Assembly: GCA_023449855.1 (NCBI GenBank)
Contig: JAEXHR010000242.1
Coordinates: 1 to 27,461, forward strand
Reading direction: 5' to 3'
Source: Pseudomonadota bacterium
Lineage (GTDB): Bacteria > Pseudomonadota > Alphaproteobacteria > Rhizobiales > Xanthobacteraceae
Length of the DNA: 27,461 nt
The translations under genes were made by a program, and so were the position numbers. Of the stretch, positions 1 through 9,089 are shown piece after piece. The notes beneath the pieces were generated by a model. It was not told the DNA's origin, made no database searches, and saw only the letters and a list, made by a program, of their open reading frames with translations. Within the stretch, counting starts at the first letter, position 1. Every line of letters starts with the position of its first letter.

Positions 1-12
1 GATTAACCCGCA

Positions 13-104
13 GCCGTAGGGCGGATGAGCCGAAGGCGTAATACGCCGGCCGAAGGCGTGTGGCGAAGAACGGCGGATTACGTTTCGCTCATCCGCCCTA
101 CGGC
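13..104. repeat. Dispersed palindromic repeat overlapping the 3' end of ddl
   Basis: Perfect 17-bp inverted arms lie at 13-29 and 88-104 (outer sequence GCCGTAGGGCGGATGAG and its complement). Inside them is an 11-bp direct repeat, GCCGAAGGCGT, at 29-39 and 49-59. Repeats with a GTAGGGCGGAT outer arm are familiar to me from Bradyrhizobium-type genomes, usually between genes. This copy contains the ddl stop codon (78-80) and encodes the last residues of that protein, so it has either fused to the gene or replaced its original end. Confidence 0.8.
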
Positions 105-1109
105 CGAGCGCCTCAAGCCGAGTTCGATCTGCCCATGCAGAAACTCCACGAACCCGATTCCCTGCGCATTCAGAGCCTTGGGATAGAGCGACGCCTTGGT
201 GAGGCCGGGGAGCGTATTGGTTTCGAGGTAAATCAGGCCATTGGCCGACACGATGAAATCCGAGCGCGAATAGCCGGTGCAGGACATCGCCTTATGGGCA
301 CGAACCGCGTAATCCTGCAATTGCGCAGTGACCTCCGGCGTGAACCGGCCCGGGCAGATCTCCTGGGTCGATTTGGCGAGATACTTTGCTTCGTAGTCGA
401 AGCCGCCGCCCGCCGGAACGATCTCGATAGGCGGCAGCGCGAAGATCGAACCATCGACGTGCTCCAGCACTGCGCAAGTCGCCTCAATGCCGGCGATGAA
501 TGGCTCGACCACGTAGTCTTCGACCTTCGCGGCGTTGCGCACCGCGACCAGGTCCTGCTTCGCGTTCACGAACATCAGGCCGTAACTGGAACCATCGCGC
601 GCCGGCTTGGCGATCAGCTTGCCGTATTTGTCCAGAGCGTCTTCCATGTCGGCAAGTGCGATGCCTGCTGCGATGGGAACGCCAAAGATCGCTGCAAAGC
701 GCTTTGCCGCGACCTTGTCGAAAGCCAGATTGGACGACGCCGAGCCGGAGCCCGTGAAGGCCACACCGCGGACTTCGCACATGGCCTGCACCTCGCCATT
801 CTCGGCGGCGCCGCCATGCATGCCGAGCACCAGCACCCGGCCCTCGGCCTTGGCGTGGTCGAGCGCCTGCGGCAGCGAACCGAGCGACTTGCCATCGGCC
901 TTGAACGGATTTTCGAACGGACGCTCGTGACCGAGCAGCGCTGCGCCTGACGTCTCATAAACCCGATCGTCGGCATCCCAGAACCACAGCGCGGCCTCCG
1001 GCAGCGCCGTATGCAGCGCCTGCGCCGAGGCGACAGATACCAGCCGCTCCTTGTTCAAGCCACCGAACAGGATGGTGATCCGTGCCGGATCGATCGAGGC
1101 AGTCATCAT
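78..1109 (-). CDS. ddl: D-alanine--D-alanine ligase family protein (ATP-grasp)
   Basis: Predicted to join two D-alanines with ATP in the cytoplasm, giving the dipeptide that MurF adds to the UDP-MurNAc-tripeptide. The 343-residue product shows the Ddl order: an N-terminal FGG...KERLVS segment; HGGAAENGEVQ with a following TGSG and DK pair; the ATP-grasp loop KPARDGSSYG; FDYEAKY with the conserved tyrosine; GYSRSDF; and LETNTLPGLT, where the E and N of ExN bind magnesium. Catalytic positions look intact. It is more divergent than the usual DdlB (SERxVS and KPVxEGSS are altered), so a second ligase could lie beyond the left edge. The start is one of two adjacent ATG codons (1109 or 1106) behind GGAGA; reading further up to 1151 adds residues with no family resemblance. 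The last ten or so residues are encoded by a palindromic repeat. It lies downstream of murB but is separated from it by a gene on the other strand. Confidence 0.82.
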   Translation of the reverse strand: MMTASIDPARITILFGGLNKERLVSVASAQALHTALPEAALWFWDADDRVYETSGAALLGHERPFENPFKADGKSLGSLPQALDHAKAEGRVLVLGMHGGAAENGEVQAMCEVRGVAFTGSGSASSNLAFDKVAAKRFAAIFGVPIAAGIALADMEDALDKYGKLIAKPARDGSSYGLMFVNAKQDLVAVRNAAKVEDYVVEPFIAGIEATCAVLEHVDGSIFALPPIEIVPAGGGFDYEAKYLAKSTQEICPGRFTPEVTAQLQDYAVRAHKAMSCTGYSRSDFIVSANGLIYLETNTLPGLTKASLYPKALNAQGIGFVEFLHGQIELGLRRSAVGRMSET

Positions 1110-1155
1110 CGGGTCTCCATACGAATCACGGCATCGTAACCATAGAAGCAAGGCG

Positions 1156-1184
1156 ATGGCACGCGGAGCCGCGATTCATATAAT
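1156..1184 (+). promoter_or_regulatory. Sigma-70-type promoter for the DUF4239 gene
   Basis: A perfect TATAAT at 1179-1184 lies 17 nt downstream of ATGGCA (1156-1161, 4 of 6 to TTGACA). Transcription would start near 1191. That falls at the edge of the palindrome ATGACGTCAT (1192-1201) and excludes translation from the TTG at 1188. Confidence 0.5.
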
Positions 1185-1241
1185 GCCTTGCATGACGTCA
1201 TTGCGCGAGAGCACGACGGGGATAACGGGACCAAAAACGAG

Positions 1242-2060
1242 ATGATCAGGGCCTGGCTCGAACTCAACACCTTCGGCATCTTCGCCACGCTCGCCGTGCT
1301 CTATTACGGAGCGGCCCTGCTGCTGGTGTATCTTGGCTTCAGTTCGCCGCTGCGCCGCCCGGTCCAGAAGACGAACGGTATCGTCGCGCCGTTTTTCTCC
1401 TCGGTCGCGATCCTGTTCGGCCTGCTCACCGGCTTCCTCGCCAGCGATGTCGGCGAGCGCGGCCGGCATGCAGTGCGCGCCACACAGGCCGAGGCCAGCG
1501 AAATCCGCAACGTCTATGCACTCAGCGTCGCGTCCGCTTCGGACATGACCGATATCCGCACTGCTCTCAAGGTCTACGTCAATTCGGTGCTCGCCGACGA
1601 ATGGCCGGCGATGATCAACAGCGCCCCCTCGCCGCGCACGGAGGCCGCCTATGACGGCGTGTTGCGCGAGGTCAGCGATCCCGGTATCGCACGCGAATCC
1701 GGAGCGCCGGTACAAGCGGCGCTGCTCAGCGCGGCGATCCGCGCAGGGACAGCACGCAGCGAGCGGCTCAGCATCGCGGCAGATCAAACCAATGATCTGA
1801 AATGGGTGTCCGTGCTGATCCTCGGGTTACTGACCCAGGTAGGTCTGGCGCTCGTGCATCTCGACCGGCCACGCGCGATGCTGACGGCACTTGCGGTGTT
1901 CGGCAGCGCAGCCATCGTCGCGCTCGGCATGATCGGACTGCAGGAACATCCCTATGAGGGCGCATTCAAGGTCTCGACAACGCCACTGGAACACCTGCTG
2001 ACATTGCCCGATCTCGGGCCGGCCTCGGCGCTACCGCCGGCGCCCAAGCCCGAAAACTAG
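1242..2060 (+). CDS. DUF4239 (bestrophin-like) membrane protein
   Basis: A 272-residue membrane protein of unknown function resembling the DUF4239 family. Hydrophobic segments are at about residues 10-32, 48-68, 187-206 and 211-232. They enclose a soluble region (about 69-185) with a GERGRHAVRATQAEASEIRN segment after the second helix, which is typical of the family, and the tail is proline-rich. I chose the ATG at 1242 because the first helix begins soon after it and a TATAAT promoter places the transcript start near 1191; a TTG at 1188 in the same frame would add 18 polar residues. The gene is on the opposite strand to its mur neighbours and splits murB from ddl. Its TAG stop overlaps the murB TAG stop in one CTAG. 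Nothing in the sequence connects it to peptidoglycan synthesis. Confidence 0.75.
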   Translation: MIRAWLELNTFGIFATLAVLYYGAALLLVYLGFSSPLRRPVQKTNGIVAPFFSSVAILFGLLTGFLASDVGERGRHAVRATQAEASEIRNVYALSVASASDMTDIRTALKVYVNSVLADEWPAMINSAPSPRTEAAYDGVLREVSDPGIARESGAPVQAALLSAAIRAGTARSERLSIAADQTNDLKWVSVLILGLLTQVGLALVHLDRPRAMLTALAVFGSAAIVALGMIGLQEHPYEGAFKVSTTPLEHLLTLPDLGPASALPPAPKPEN

Positions 2061-2980
2061 AGCGCGACGCCGATCCGCTTGATCTCCCAATGGAGATCGA
2101 TGCCGGATTGCGCCAGCACGCGCGCACGCACCGTCTCGCCGAGCTGCTCGATATCCGTCGCAGTCGCATTGCCGGTGTTGATCAGGAAATTGCAGTGCAT
2201 CTCCGACACCTGCGCGCCACCGACGCGCAGGCCGCGGCAACCCGCGGCGTCCACCAGTTTCCATGCGGAGTGGCCAGGCGGATTCTTGAAGGTCGATCCC
2301 CCGGTCTTCTCGCGGATCGGTTGCGCACTTTCTCGGTGCTGCTGCACCTCGTCCATTCGGGCCCGTATCGCAGCCGGATCGGCGATCGGTCCACGAAATT
2401 TTGCTGACGTGAAGATGATCGACGGATCGACGCCGGAACTGCGATAGACGAATTGCATGCCGGCATTGTCGAACACATGCTTCCGGCCGTCACGGCCGAT
2501 GCCTGTGGCTTCGATCAACACATCCTTGGTCTCGCCGCCATTGGCGCCGGCATTCATGCGCAGCGCGCCGCCGATGGAGCCGGGAATGCCGAAATAGAAT
2601 TCGAGGCCGCCGATGCTGGCGGCAACAGCCGCTTCCGCCACACGCTTGTCGAGCGCCGCAGTGCCAACCGTGAGGGTATCGCCATCGGCTGAGACCTGAC
2701 CGAAGCCGCGCGGGCTGAGGCGAATGACGACGCCTTCAATACCACCGTCGCGCACGATCAGGTTGGACCCGACGCCGACCACATAAACCGGGATGTCGCC
2801 CGGAAGCTTCGAGAGGAAGTAAGCAAGATCGTCTTCGTCAGCCGGAGTGAACAGCACCTGCGCGGGGCCGCCGACACGAAACCATGTCAGCGGCGCCAGG
2901 GATTCATTCGCGAGCATACGCCCGCGCAAGTCCGGCATCGCGGTTCTGAGGGCGGCCGTAATGTCGGAAAAGCCGGCCAC
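2057..2980 (-). CDS. murB: UDP-N-acetylenolpyruvoylglucosamine reductase MurB
   Basis: A cytoplasmic FAD enzyme that reduces UDP-GlcNAc-enolpyruvate with NADPH to UDP-MurNAc. The 307 residues contain the FAD-binding segments TWFRVGG (about 32-38) and GVGSNLIVRDGG (69-80), then GIPGSIGGALRMNAG (131-145), the GGSTFKNP motif whose S229 is the proton-donating serine of the family, and the C-terminal catalytic glutamate E299 in HWEIKRIG. The GSTFKNP form and the length fit the shorter type II MurB. The start is GTG at 2980, 4 nt after the murC stop, so it is probably translated together with murC; no good ATG alternative exists before conserved sequence begins. It ends convergently with the DUF4239 gene, sharing CTAG, which leaves no room for a terminator. 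Confidence 0.96.
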   Translation of the reverse strand: MAGFSDITAALRTAMPDLRGRMLANESLAPLTWFRVGGPAQVLFTPADEDDLAYFLSKLPGDIPVYVVGVGSNLIVRDGGIEGVVIRLSPRGFGQVSADGDTLTVGTAALDKRVAEAAVAASIGGLEFYFGIPGSIGGALRMNAGANGGETKDVLIEATGIGRDGRKHVFDNAGMQFVYRSSGVDPSIIFTSAKFRGPIADPAAIRARMDEVQQHRESAQPIREKTGGSTFKNPPGHSAWKLVDAAGCRGLRVGGAQVSEMHCNFLINTGNATATDIEQLGETVRARVLAQSGIDLHWEIKRIGVAL

Positions 2981-2984
2981 GATA

Positions 2985-4388
<1,404 letters not shown>

Positions 4389-4410
4389 GGGAATCTCGTC
4401 TCTCGTCACG

Positions 4411-4474
4411 CCCGGCGCAGCGCCGGGCAGATGACTCCTTCAAACAGACGCAGATGGCCGGGACAAGCCCGGCC
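4411..4474. repeat. Double-hairpin intergenic repeat upstream of murC
   Basis: Two perfect 7-bp inverted repeats: CCCGGCG-CAG-CGCCGGG (4411-4427) and GGCCGGG-ACAAG-CCCGGCC (4456-4474). The GGCCGGGACAAGCCCGGCC unit resembles a short repeat I associate with Bradyrhizobium-type genomes. It fills most of the gap between the MFS gene and murC and would lie in the murC leader if transcription came from upstream. Without a run of T residues it is not a clear terminator. Confidence 0.7.
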
Positions 4475-4531
4475 ACAGCGAAAAATACGGATATTTGGCT
4501 TGCAGCATCGGCGAATCCCGCCGAATCGCTC

Positions 4532-5704
4532 CTATTCCGCAGCCGCGGGAACCGGTGCAGACGCACGATCAAGTCGGATTGCGGTAAGCGCCACACCGAG
4601 CGCCGCCAGCGGTACCAAGGCGGCAACCCATGGCACAGAGGCAAGCCCGCCGTGATCGATCACGGCACCGCCAAGCCAGGCACCGATCGCATTGCCGAGA
4701 TTGAAGGCGGCAATGTTGAAGCTCGATGCCAGGCTCTGGCCGGCACCATGTGCCTTTTCCAGCACCCACATCTGCAGCGGCGGAACGGTGGCAAAACCTA
4801 CCGCACCGAGCAATGCGACAAAGACCACGATGGCGATCTGATTGTGAGTGGCGAAGCTCATCAGCCCGAGCACCACAGTCAACGCGAGCAGGCTGCCGAG
4901 TACAGTCGGGATCAACCAACGATCCGCCAGACGACCGCCAACCAGATTGCCAACAACAAGACCGCCGCCAAACACCAGCAGGATCGGAGACACCGCCGCG
5001 TCCGAAAAGCCGGCCAGCCGCGTCAATATCGGCGCGATATAAGTAAACACGGCGAACACGCCGACCCAGCTCAGCACCGTGGTCAGAAGGCCCATCAGCA
5101 CCTGCGGTCGCGCCAGCACCGCGAGATCCTGCTTCAGGTTCGACGGTTCAGGCGCGTCATGATCCTTCGGTACAAATACTGCGATGATCGCGAGAGCGAG
5201 CACGCCAACCAGCGTGACCGCATAGAATGTCGCGCGCCAGCCAAGGTGCTGGCCGAGCCAGGTGCCAAACGGGACACCGAGAATGTTGGCGACGGTCAGG
5301 CCGGTAAACATCACCGCAATGGCCGATGCTTTCTTGTTGGGCGCCACCAGCGTAGTGGCCACGACCGATCCGACACCGAAGAAAGTGCCGTGGGCAAAGG
5401 CCGTCAGCACGCGGGCAGCCATCAGGCTCCAATAATCGGGAGCAACAGCGCAAGCGAGATTGCCGATGGTGAAGATGCCCATCAAGACCAGCAACACCGT
5501 CTTGCGCGGCCAGCGCGAGGTGGCAATCGTCATGATCGGCGCGCCAACCACGACGCCGAGCGCGTAGCCAGAAATGAGCAGGCCGGCGGCCGAAATAGAG
5601 ACGCCAAGATCTCCGCCGACCTCGATCAGCAGGCCCATGATGACGAATTCGGTAACGCCAATTCCAAAGGCGCCGGCGGTAAGCGCATAGAGTGCGAGAG
5701 GCAT
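4532..5704 (-). CDS. MFS transporter, DHA1 type (AraJ/YdhP-like)
   Basis: A 390-residue inner-membrane transporter with about 12 hydrophobic helices. It opens with LALTAGAFGIGVTEFVIMG-like sequence typical of the AraJ/YdhP/PbuE branch of drug:H+ antiporter family 1. The loop between helices 2 and 3 carries a degenerate motif A (GAPIMTIATSRWPRK), and GVPFGTWLGQHLGWR around residues 140-155 corresponds to the antiporter motif region. The substrate cannot be read from sequence; proton-driven efflux of a small molecule is most likely. It is divergent from a LysR regulator 101 nt away, the standard layout for a regulator controlling its own efflux pump. Together they interrupt murG and murC, and nothing suggests a cell wall role. 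Confidence 0.85.
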   Translation of the reverse strand: MPLALYALTAGAFGIGVTEFVIMGLLIEVGGDLGVSISAAGLLISGYALGVVVGAPIMTIATSRWPRKTVLLVLMGIFTIGNLACAVAPDYWSLMAARVLTAFAHGTFFGVGSVVATTLVAPNKKASAIAVMFTGLTVANILGVPFGTWLGQHLGWRATFYAVTLVGVLALAIIAVFVPKDHDAPEPSNLKQDLAVLARPQVLMGLLTTVLSWVGVFAVFTYIAPILTRLAGFSDAAVSPILLVFGGGLVVGNLVGGRLADRWLIPTVLGSLLALTVVLGLMSFATHNQIAIVVFVALLGAVGFATVPPLQMWVLEKAHGAGQSLASSFNIAAFNLGNAIGAWLGGAVIDHGGLASVPWVAALVPLAALGVALTAIRLDRASAPVPAAAE

Positions 5705-5744
5705 GGCAAAGTCCGTGCGTGGAGGTTCGATGCCAAGGATATGG

Positions 5745-5754
5745 ACCGGCCGGT
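5745..5754. promoter_or_regulatory. 10-bp palindrome in the MFS/LysR intergenic region
   Basis: ACCGGCCGGT is a perfect palindrome 41 nt upstream of the MFS start codon. It could be a regulator site or a chance product of high GC; there is no second copy nearby. Confidence 0.2.
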
Positions 5755-5787
5755 ATAGATGAGATAGACATTCATCAGGAACAATAT

Positions 5788-5806
5788 TTGTGAACTGAAG
5801 TCACAA
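5788..5806. promoter_or_regulatory. Candidate LysR operator overlapping the lysR start codon
   Basis: TTGTGA (5788-5793) and TCACAA (5801-5806) form a perfect inverted repeat with a 7-nt spacer. It contains the LysR-box form T-N11-A (T5791, A5803). The final A is the first base of the regulator's ATG, so binding could repress the regulator itself while acting from upstream on the MFS gene. Confidence 0.5.
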
Positions 5807-6711
5807 TGTCGCGGCTCGACGTCAATCGCTCCGGCGAAATGGAAGTGTTCGTGCGGGTGGTGGAACTCGGCGGCTTCTCTACCGCGGCCCGCGCCTTCAA
5901 GATGACGCCCTCCGCGATCAGCAAGCTCGTGGCGAGGCTGGAAGCGCGGCTCGGCGTACGGTTGATCAATCGCTCGACACGCAAACTGCAACTGACACCG
6001 GAAGGCACCGCTTTCTACGAGCGCGCGGTGCGCATTCTCGACGAAATCGCGGCAGCCGAGCGCGAAGCGGCCGTGGGCGCAACGCCGAGCGGCCTGCTCC
6101 GCGTCAACACCAGCGTGCCATTCGGCCTGCATCGTTTGTTGCCGCTGCTGCCCGCCTTCGCCAAACGCTATCCGGACATCAAGGTCGAGGTCACGCTGAC
6201 CGATCTTGTGGTCGACCTGCTCGAGCAGCGCGCAGATGTAGCGATCCGGGTCGGGCTCATGCGCCAGTCACGCTTGCTCGCGCGCAAGCTCGGCGAGAGC
6301 CGGATGGTCGTGGTCGCATCACCCGCCTATCTCGCCGAACGCGGCACGCCGGTGACGCCGGACGATCTGGCACGGCATAACCTGCTCGATTTCGGTTTCG
6401 CCAAATGGAAAGGCGGCTGGCCGTTCAAACTGAAGAACGGCGAGACCATCACCGTCGTGCCCTCAGGCAATGCGCTGGTCAGCGACGGCGAAGCGATGCA
6501 CTTGATCGCACTCGCCGGCATGGGCCTCGCGCGGCTGGCACGTTTTCATGTGGAAGCCGACATTGTCGCCGGACGTCTCGTTCCGGTTCTCGACGACTTC
6601 AATCCCGGCGACATCGAGCCGATCCATGCGGTGTTCGTCGGTCACGGCGGACAACTGCCAGCGCGGGTACGGGCGTTTCTGGACTACATGGTGGAGAGTG
6701 TGAGGATTTGA
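5806..6711 (+). CDS. LysR-family transcriptional regulator
   Basis: A 301-residue DNA-binding regulator. An N-terminal winged helix-turn-helix occupies about residues 10-68 (FVRVVELGGFSTAARAFKMTPSAISKLVARLEARLG, then LINRSTRKLQLTPEG). The effector domain begins with GLLRVNTSVPFG and runs from about 95 to 295. It resembles the CrgA/AaeR-like branch, whose members often control adjacent efflux genes. The start is ATG at 5806; a second in-frame ATG at 5836 is possible. It is divergent from the MFS gene and probably senses a substrate of that pump. A dispersed palindromic repeat begins 9 nt past the stop. The ligand is unknown. Confidence 0.9.
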   Translation: MSRLDVNRSGEMEVFVRVVELGGFSTAARAFKMTPSAISKLVARLEARLGVRLINRSTRKLQLTPEGTAFYERAVRILDEIAAAEREAAVGATPSGLLRVNTSVPFGLHRLLPLLPAFAKRYPDIKVEVTLTDLVVDLLEQRADVAIRVGLMRQSRLLARKLGESRMVVVASPAYLAERGTPVTPDDLARHNLLDFGFAKWKGGWPFKLKNGETITVVPSGNALVSDGEAMHLIALAGMGLARLARFHVEADIVAGRLVPVLDDFNPGDIEPIHAVFVGHGGQLPARVRAFLDYMVESVRI

Positions 6712-6720
6712 CGCCCCTCT

Positions 6721-6811
6721 CGTCATTGCGAGCGAAGCGAAGCAATCCAGTCTTCGTGAACACGGAAGGAATACATGAATTGCTTCGTCGCAAGTGCTCT
6801 TCGCAATGACG
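6721..6811. repeat. Dispersed palindromic repeat between lysR and murG
   Basis: Perfect outer arms CGTCATTGCGA (6721-6731) and TCGCAATGACG (6801-6811), plus inner 9-bp arms CGAAGCAAT (6738-6746) and ATTGCTTCG (6779-6787). The TCATTGCGAGCGAAGCGAAGC core is a repeat I recognise as common between genes in Bradyrhizobium-type genomes. It fills the gap between the convergent lysR and murG ends and could serve as a transcript end. With the repeat at 4411-4474 it brackets the MFS/LysR pair. Confidence 0.8.
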
Positions 6812-6825
6812 GCGAGTGAGATCGG

Positions 6826-7926
6826 CTATATCTTCGCCACCTTGATCACCAGATCGGCGAGCTGATCGGCCGCATCGAGCCGCCCGACTTTCCGCGCATC
6901 GCGTGCCATCTCGTTGAGGCGTGCCGGCTCGCCCGCAAGCGCGGAGATTTCCGAGGCCAGACGCAGCGGCGTGAATTCGCTTTGCGGGATGCGGATGGCG
7001 CCGCCGGCATCGGCAAGCACGCCGGCATTGGCGTGCTGGTCCTGATCGAGGGCGCCGGGCAGCGGCACCAGGATCGACGGACGACCGATGGCGCCGAGTT
7101 CGGCGACGGTGCCGGCGCCGGAACGCGAAATCACGAGATGGCTGGAGGCGAGCCGCGCCGGCAGATCGGAAAAGAACGGCGCGAGCTCGGTCTTGATCTT
7201 GAGCTGATCGTAGATCGCGCGGACGCGCGGCATGTCCTCGTCACGCACCTGCTGCGTCAGGATGAGACGGCTCCACAGCGACGGTTCGAGCTTCTCGATG
7301 GCCGGCGGCACGATATCCGCCATGATGCGCGCACCCTGGCTGCCGCCGACGACGAGCAGACGGAACGGCGCGGTGAGATCTGCCGCGCTGTAGGGCACCG
7401 CAGCCGCGGCGAGGATCGCCGGACGCATCGGCGTGCCCGTGGTGGTCGTCTTCTTCGCGAGGTCGGGCACGCGATCGAGCACACCGGGCAACGAGGTGGC
7501 GATCGCATTCACTTTCTTCGACAGCAGCCGATTGGCGCGCCCCATGACGGCGTTGGAATCGTGAATGATGCTCGGGATACCGAACAGGCGCGCAGCGAAG
7601 AGCGGCGGCAGCGTGGGATAGCCGCCGAAGCCGATCACGGCGGCGGGCTTCGCGCGCAGCATCAGATTGACCGCCATCGCCGTGCCGGCGGCCAGCATCA
7701 CTCCGGTGCGTGTGAGCGACAAAGGATTGCGTGAACGCACCGTCTCGCTCGGCACCACATCGATCATGTCGCGCGAGAACAGCCCGCTATATTTCAGTGC
7801 CCGCGCATCGGTGACGAGGCGCACGCGCAGACCGCGCTTCATCAGCACGACGCCAAGCGCTTCCGCCGGGAACAGATGGCCGCCGGTGCCACCCGCGGCG
7901 AGCAGGATGAGCGGTGCGGTGCTCAT
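6826..7926 (-). CDS. murG: Lipid II synthase MurG (GlcNAc transferase)
   Basis: A peripheral inner-membrane glycosyltransferase that transfers GlcNAc from UDP-GlcNAc to lipid I, giving lipid II. The 366-residue product has the N-terminal glycine loop AAGGTGGHLFPAEAL (about 10-24), IGFGGYPTLPP with HDSNAVMGRANR, the second glycine loop VVGGSQGARI, and SRSGAGTVAELGAIGRPSILVPLPGALDQDQHANA split across the donor-binding region. All are diagnostic of the GT28 family. The preferred start is ATG at 7926, whose A is also the last base of the ftsW TGA (TGATG); a GTG three bases earlier is possible. Coupled translation with ftsW is likely. Downstream, in place of murC, comes a palindromic repeat and the inserted lysR/MFS pair. 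Confidence 0.97.
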   Translation of the reverse strand: MSTAPLILLAAGGTGGHLFPAEALGVVLMKRGLRVRLVTDARALKYSGLFSRDMIDVVPSETVRSRNPLSLTRTGVMLAAGTAMAVNLMLRAKPAAVIGFGGYPTLPPLFAARLFGIPSIIHDSNAVMGRANRLLSKKVNAIATSLPGVLDRVPDLAKKTTTTGTPMRPAILAAAAVPYSAADLTAPFRLLVVGGSQGARIMADIVPPAIEKLEPSLWSRLILTQQVRDEDMPRVRAIYDQLKIKTELAPFFSDLPARLASSHLVISRSGAGTVAELGAIGRPSILVPLPGALDQDQHANAGVLADAGGAIRIPQSEFTPLRLASEISALAGEPARLNEMARDARKVGRLDAADQLADLVIKVAKI

Positions 7927-9074
7927 CACGCGTAGGTGCGCGCGACATGCGCGTCGATGGCTTCGACCTCGGTGCGTGGGCGCATGCGTGTGAGCGCGAG
8001 CAGCATGCCGACGCTGTAAGCGAGCGAAACCATGGAGGAGCCGCCATAGGAGATGAAAGGCAATGTCATGCCCTTGGCGGGGATGAGGTGCAGATTGACC
8101 GCCATGTTGATGGCGGCCTGCACGCCGAACAGGATCGCGAGGCCGGATGCGGCAAAGCGCGAGAACAGGTCTTCGGTGGCATAGGCGCGCGACAGCGCCC
8201 GGATGACGATGAAGGCGAACAGCGCCAGCAGCGCGAGGCAGAGCAGGATGCCAAATTCCTCGGCGCCGACGGCGAAGACGAAATCGGTGTGGCTGTCCGG
8301 CAGGCTGCGCTTGGCAATACCCTCGCCGGGGCCGAGGCCGTACCAGCCACCATTGGAGAAGGCTTCCATTGCGGTATCGACCTGGAACGTATCGCCCGAG
8401 GCGGGATCCATGAAGCGCTTGATACGGCCGGCAACGTGCGGGACCATGAAGTAGGCCAAAAAGAGCCCGCCCGCAGCAGCGCCGGCGAGGCCGGCCACCC
8501 AGACCATCCGCATGCCAGCGATAAAAAACAACGAGCCCCAGGCCATCAGGATCAGCATGGTCTGGCCGAAGTCGGGCTGCAGGACGAGCAGCGACACCAG
8601 CATCATCAGCATCACGACGGCCATCGAGGTCGCCGGCATGCCTGGCTTGCGGATGGATTCGGAGAACAGCCAGGCTGCGATGACGATAAAGGATGGTTTT
8701 GCCGCTTCCGACGCCTGGATATTGATGCCGAGAATGGTGATCCAGCGTTTCGCGCCCTTCACTTCCGGACCGAAAGCGAGCGTCGCGAGGATCAGCGCGA
8801 CAGATAGCGCGAAGACGATCAGCGCCGAGCGGCGGATCTGCCGCGGCGACATGAAGGACACGCCGATCAGCACGACGATCGACGGGATCAGGAACAGGAT
8901 GTGGCGATTGAAGAAGTGAAACGGATCAAGGCCGATCCGGGTCGCCACCGGAGGCGACGCGGCCAGCGACAGGATCACCCCGGCCAGCATCAGCGCGACG
9001 ATGGCTGCCAGCAGCAGGCGGTCCACGGTCCACCACCATTCGCTGAGCGGCGTGCGTTGTTCGCGAAAAATCAT
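7926..9074 (-). CDS. ftsW: Septal peptidoglycan glycosyltransferase FtsW (SEDS)
   Basis: A polytopic inner-membrane SEDS enzyme that polymerises lipid II glycans at the septum together with FtsI. The 382 residues show about ten hydrophobic helices and the family motifs GAKRWI (107-112), QASEAAKPSF (normally QPSE, so the proline is replaced by alanine), QPDFGQT (166-172), the loop LPDSHTDFVFAVGAEEFG with the invariant aspartate, and SYGGSS (about 342-347). The ATG at 9074 has an AGGACG ribosome binding site. A perfect small hairpin lies 16 nt upstream of the start. It overlaps murG by one base. Confidence 0.96.
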   Translation of the reverse strand: MIFREQRTPLSEWWWTVDRLLLAAIVALMLAGVILSLAASPPVATRIGLDPFHFFNRHILFLIPSIVVLIGVSFMSPRQIRRSALIVFALSVALILATLAFGPEVKGAKRWITILGINIQASEAAKPSFIVIAAWLFSESIRKPGMPATSMAVVMLMMLVSLLVLQPDFGQTMLILMAWGSLFFIAGMRMVWVAGLAGAAAGGLFLAYFMVPHVAGRIKRFMDPASGDTFQVDTAMEAFSNGGWYGLGPGEGIAKRSLPDSHTDFVFAVGAEEFGILLCLALLALFAFIVIRALSRAYATEDLFSRFAASGLAILFGVQAAINMAVNLHLIPAKGMTLPFISYGGSSMVSLAYSVGMLLALTRMRPRTEVEAIDAHVARTYA

Positions 9075-9089
9075 GGGCGCGTCCTGCGG

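Noticed and set aside
6405..6809. Plus-strand frame ending with the sequence SLRAKRSNPV
   Set aside because: Its tail is translation of the dispersed repeat at 6721-6811, and the rest overlaps lysR in another frame.
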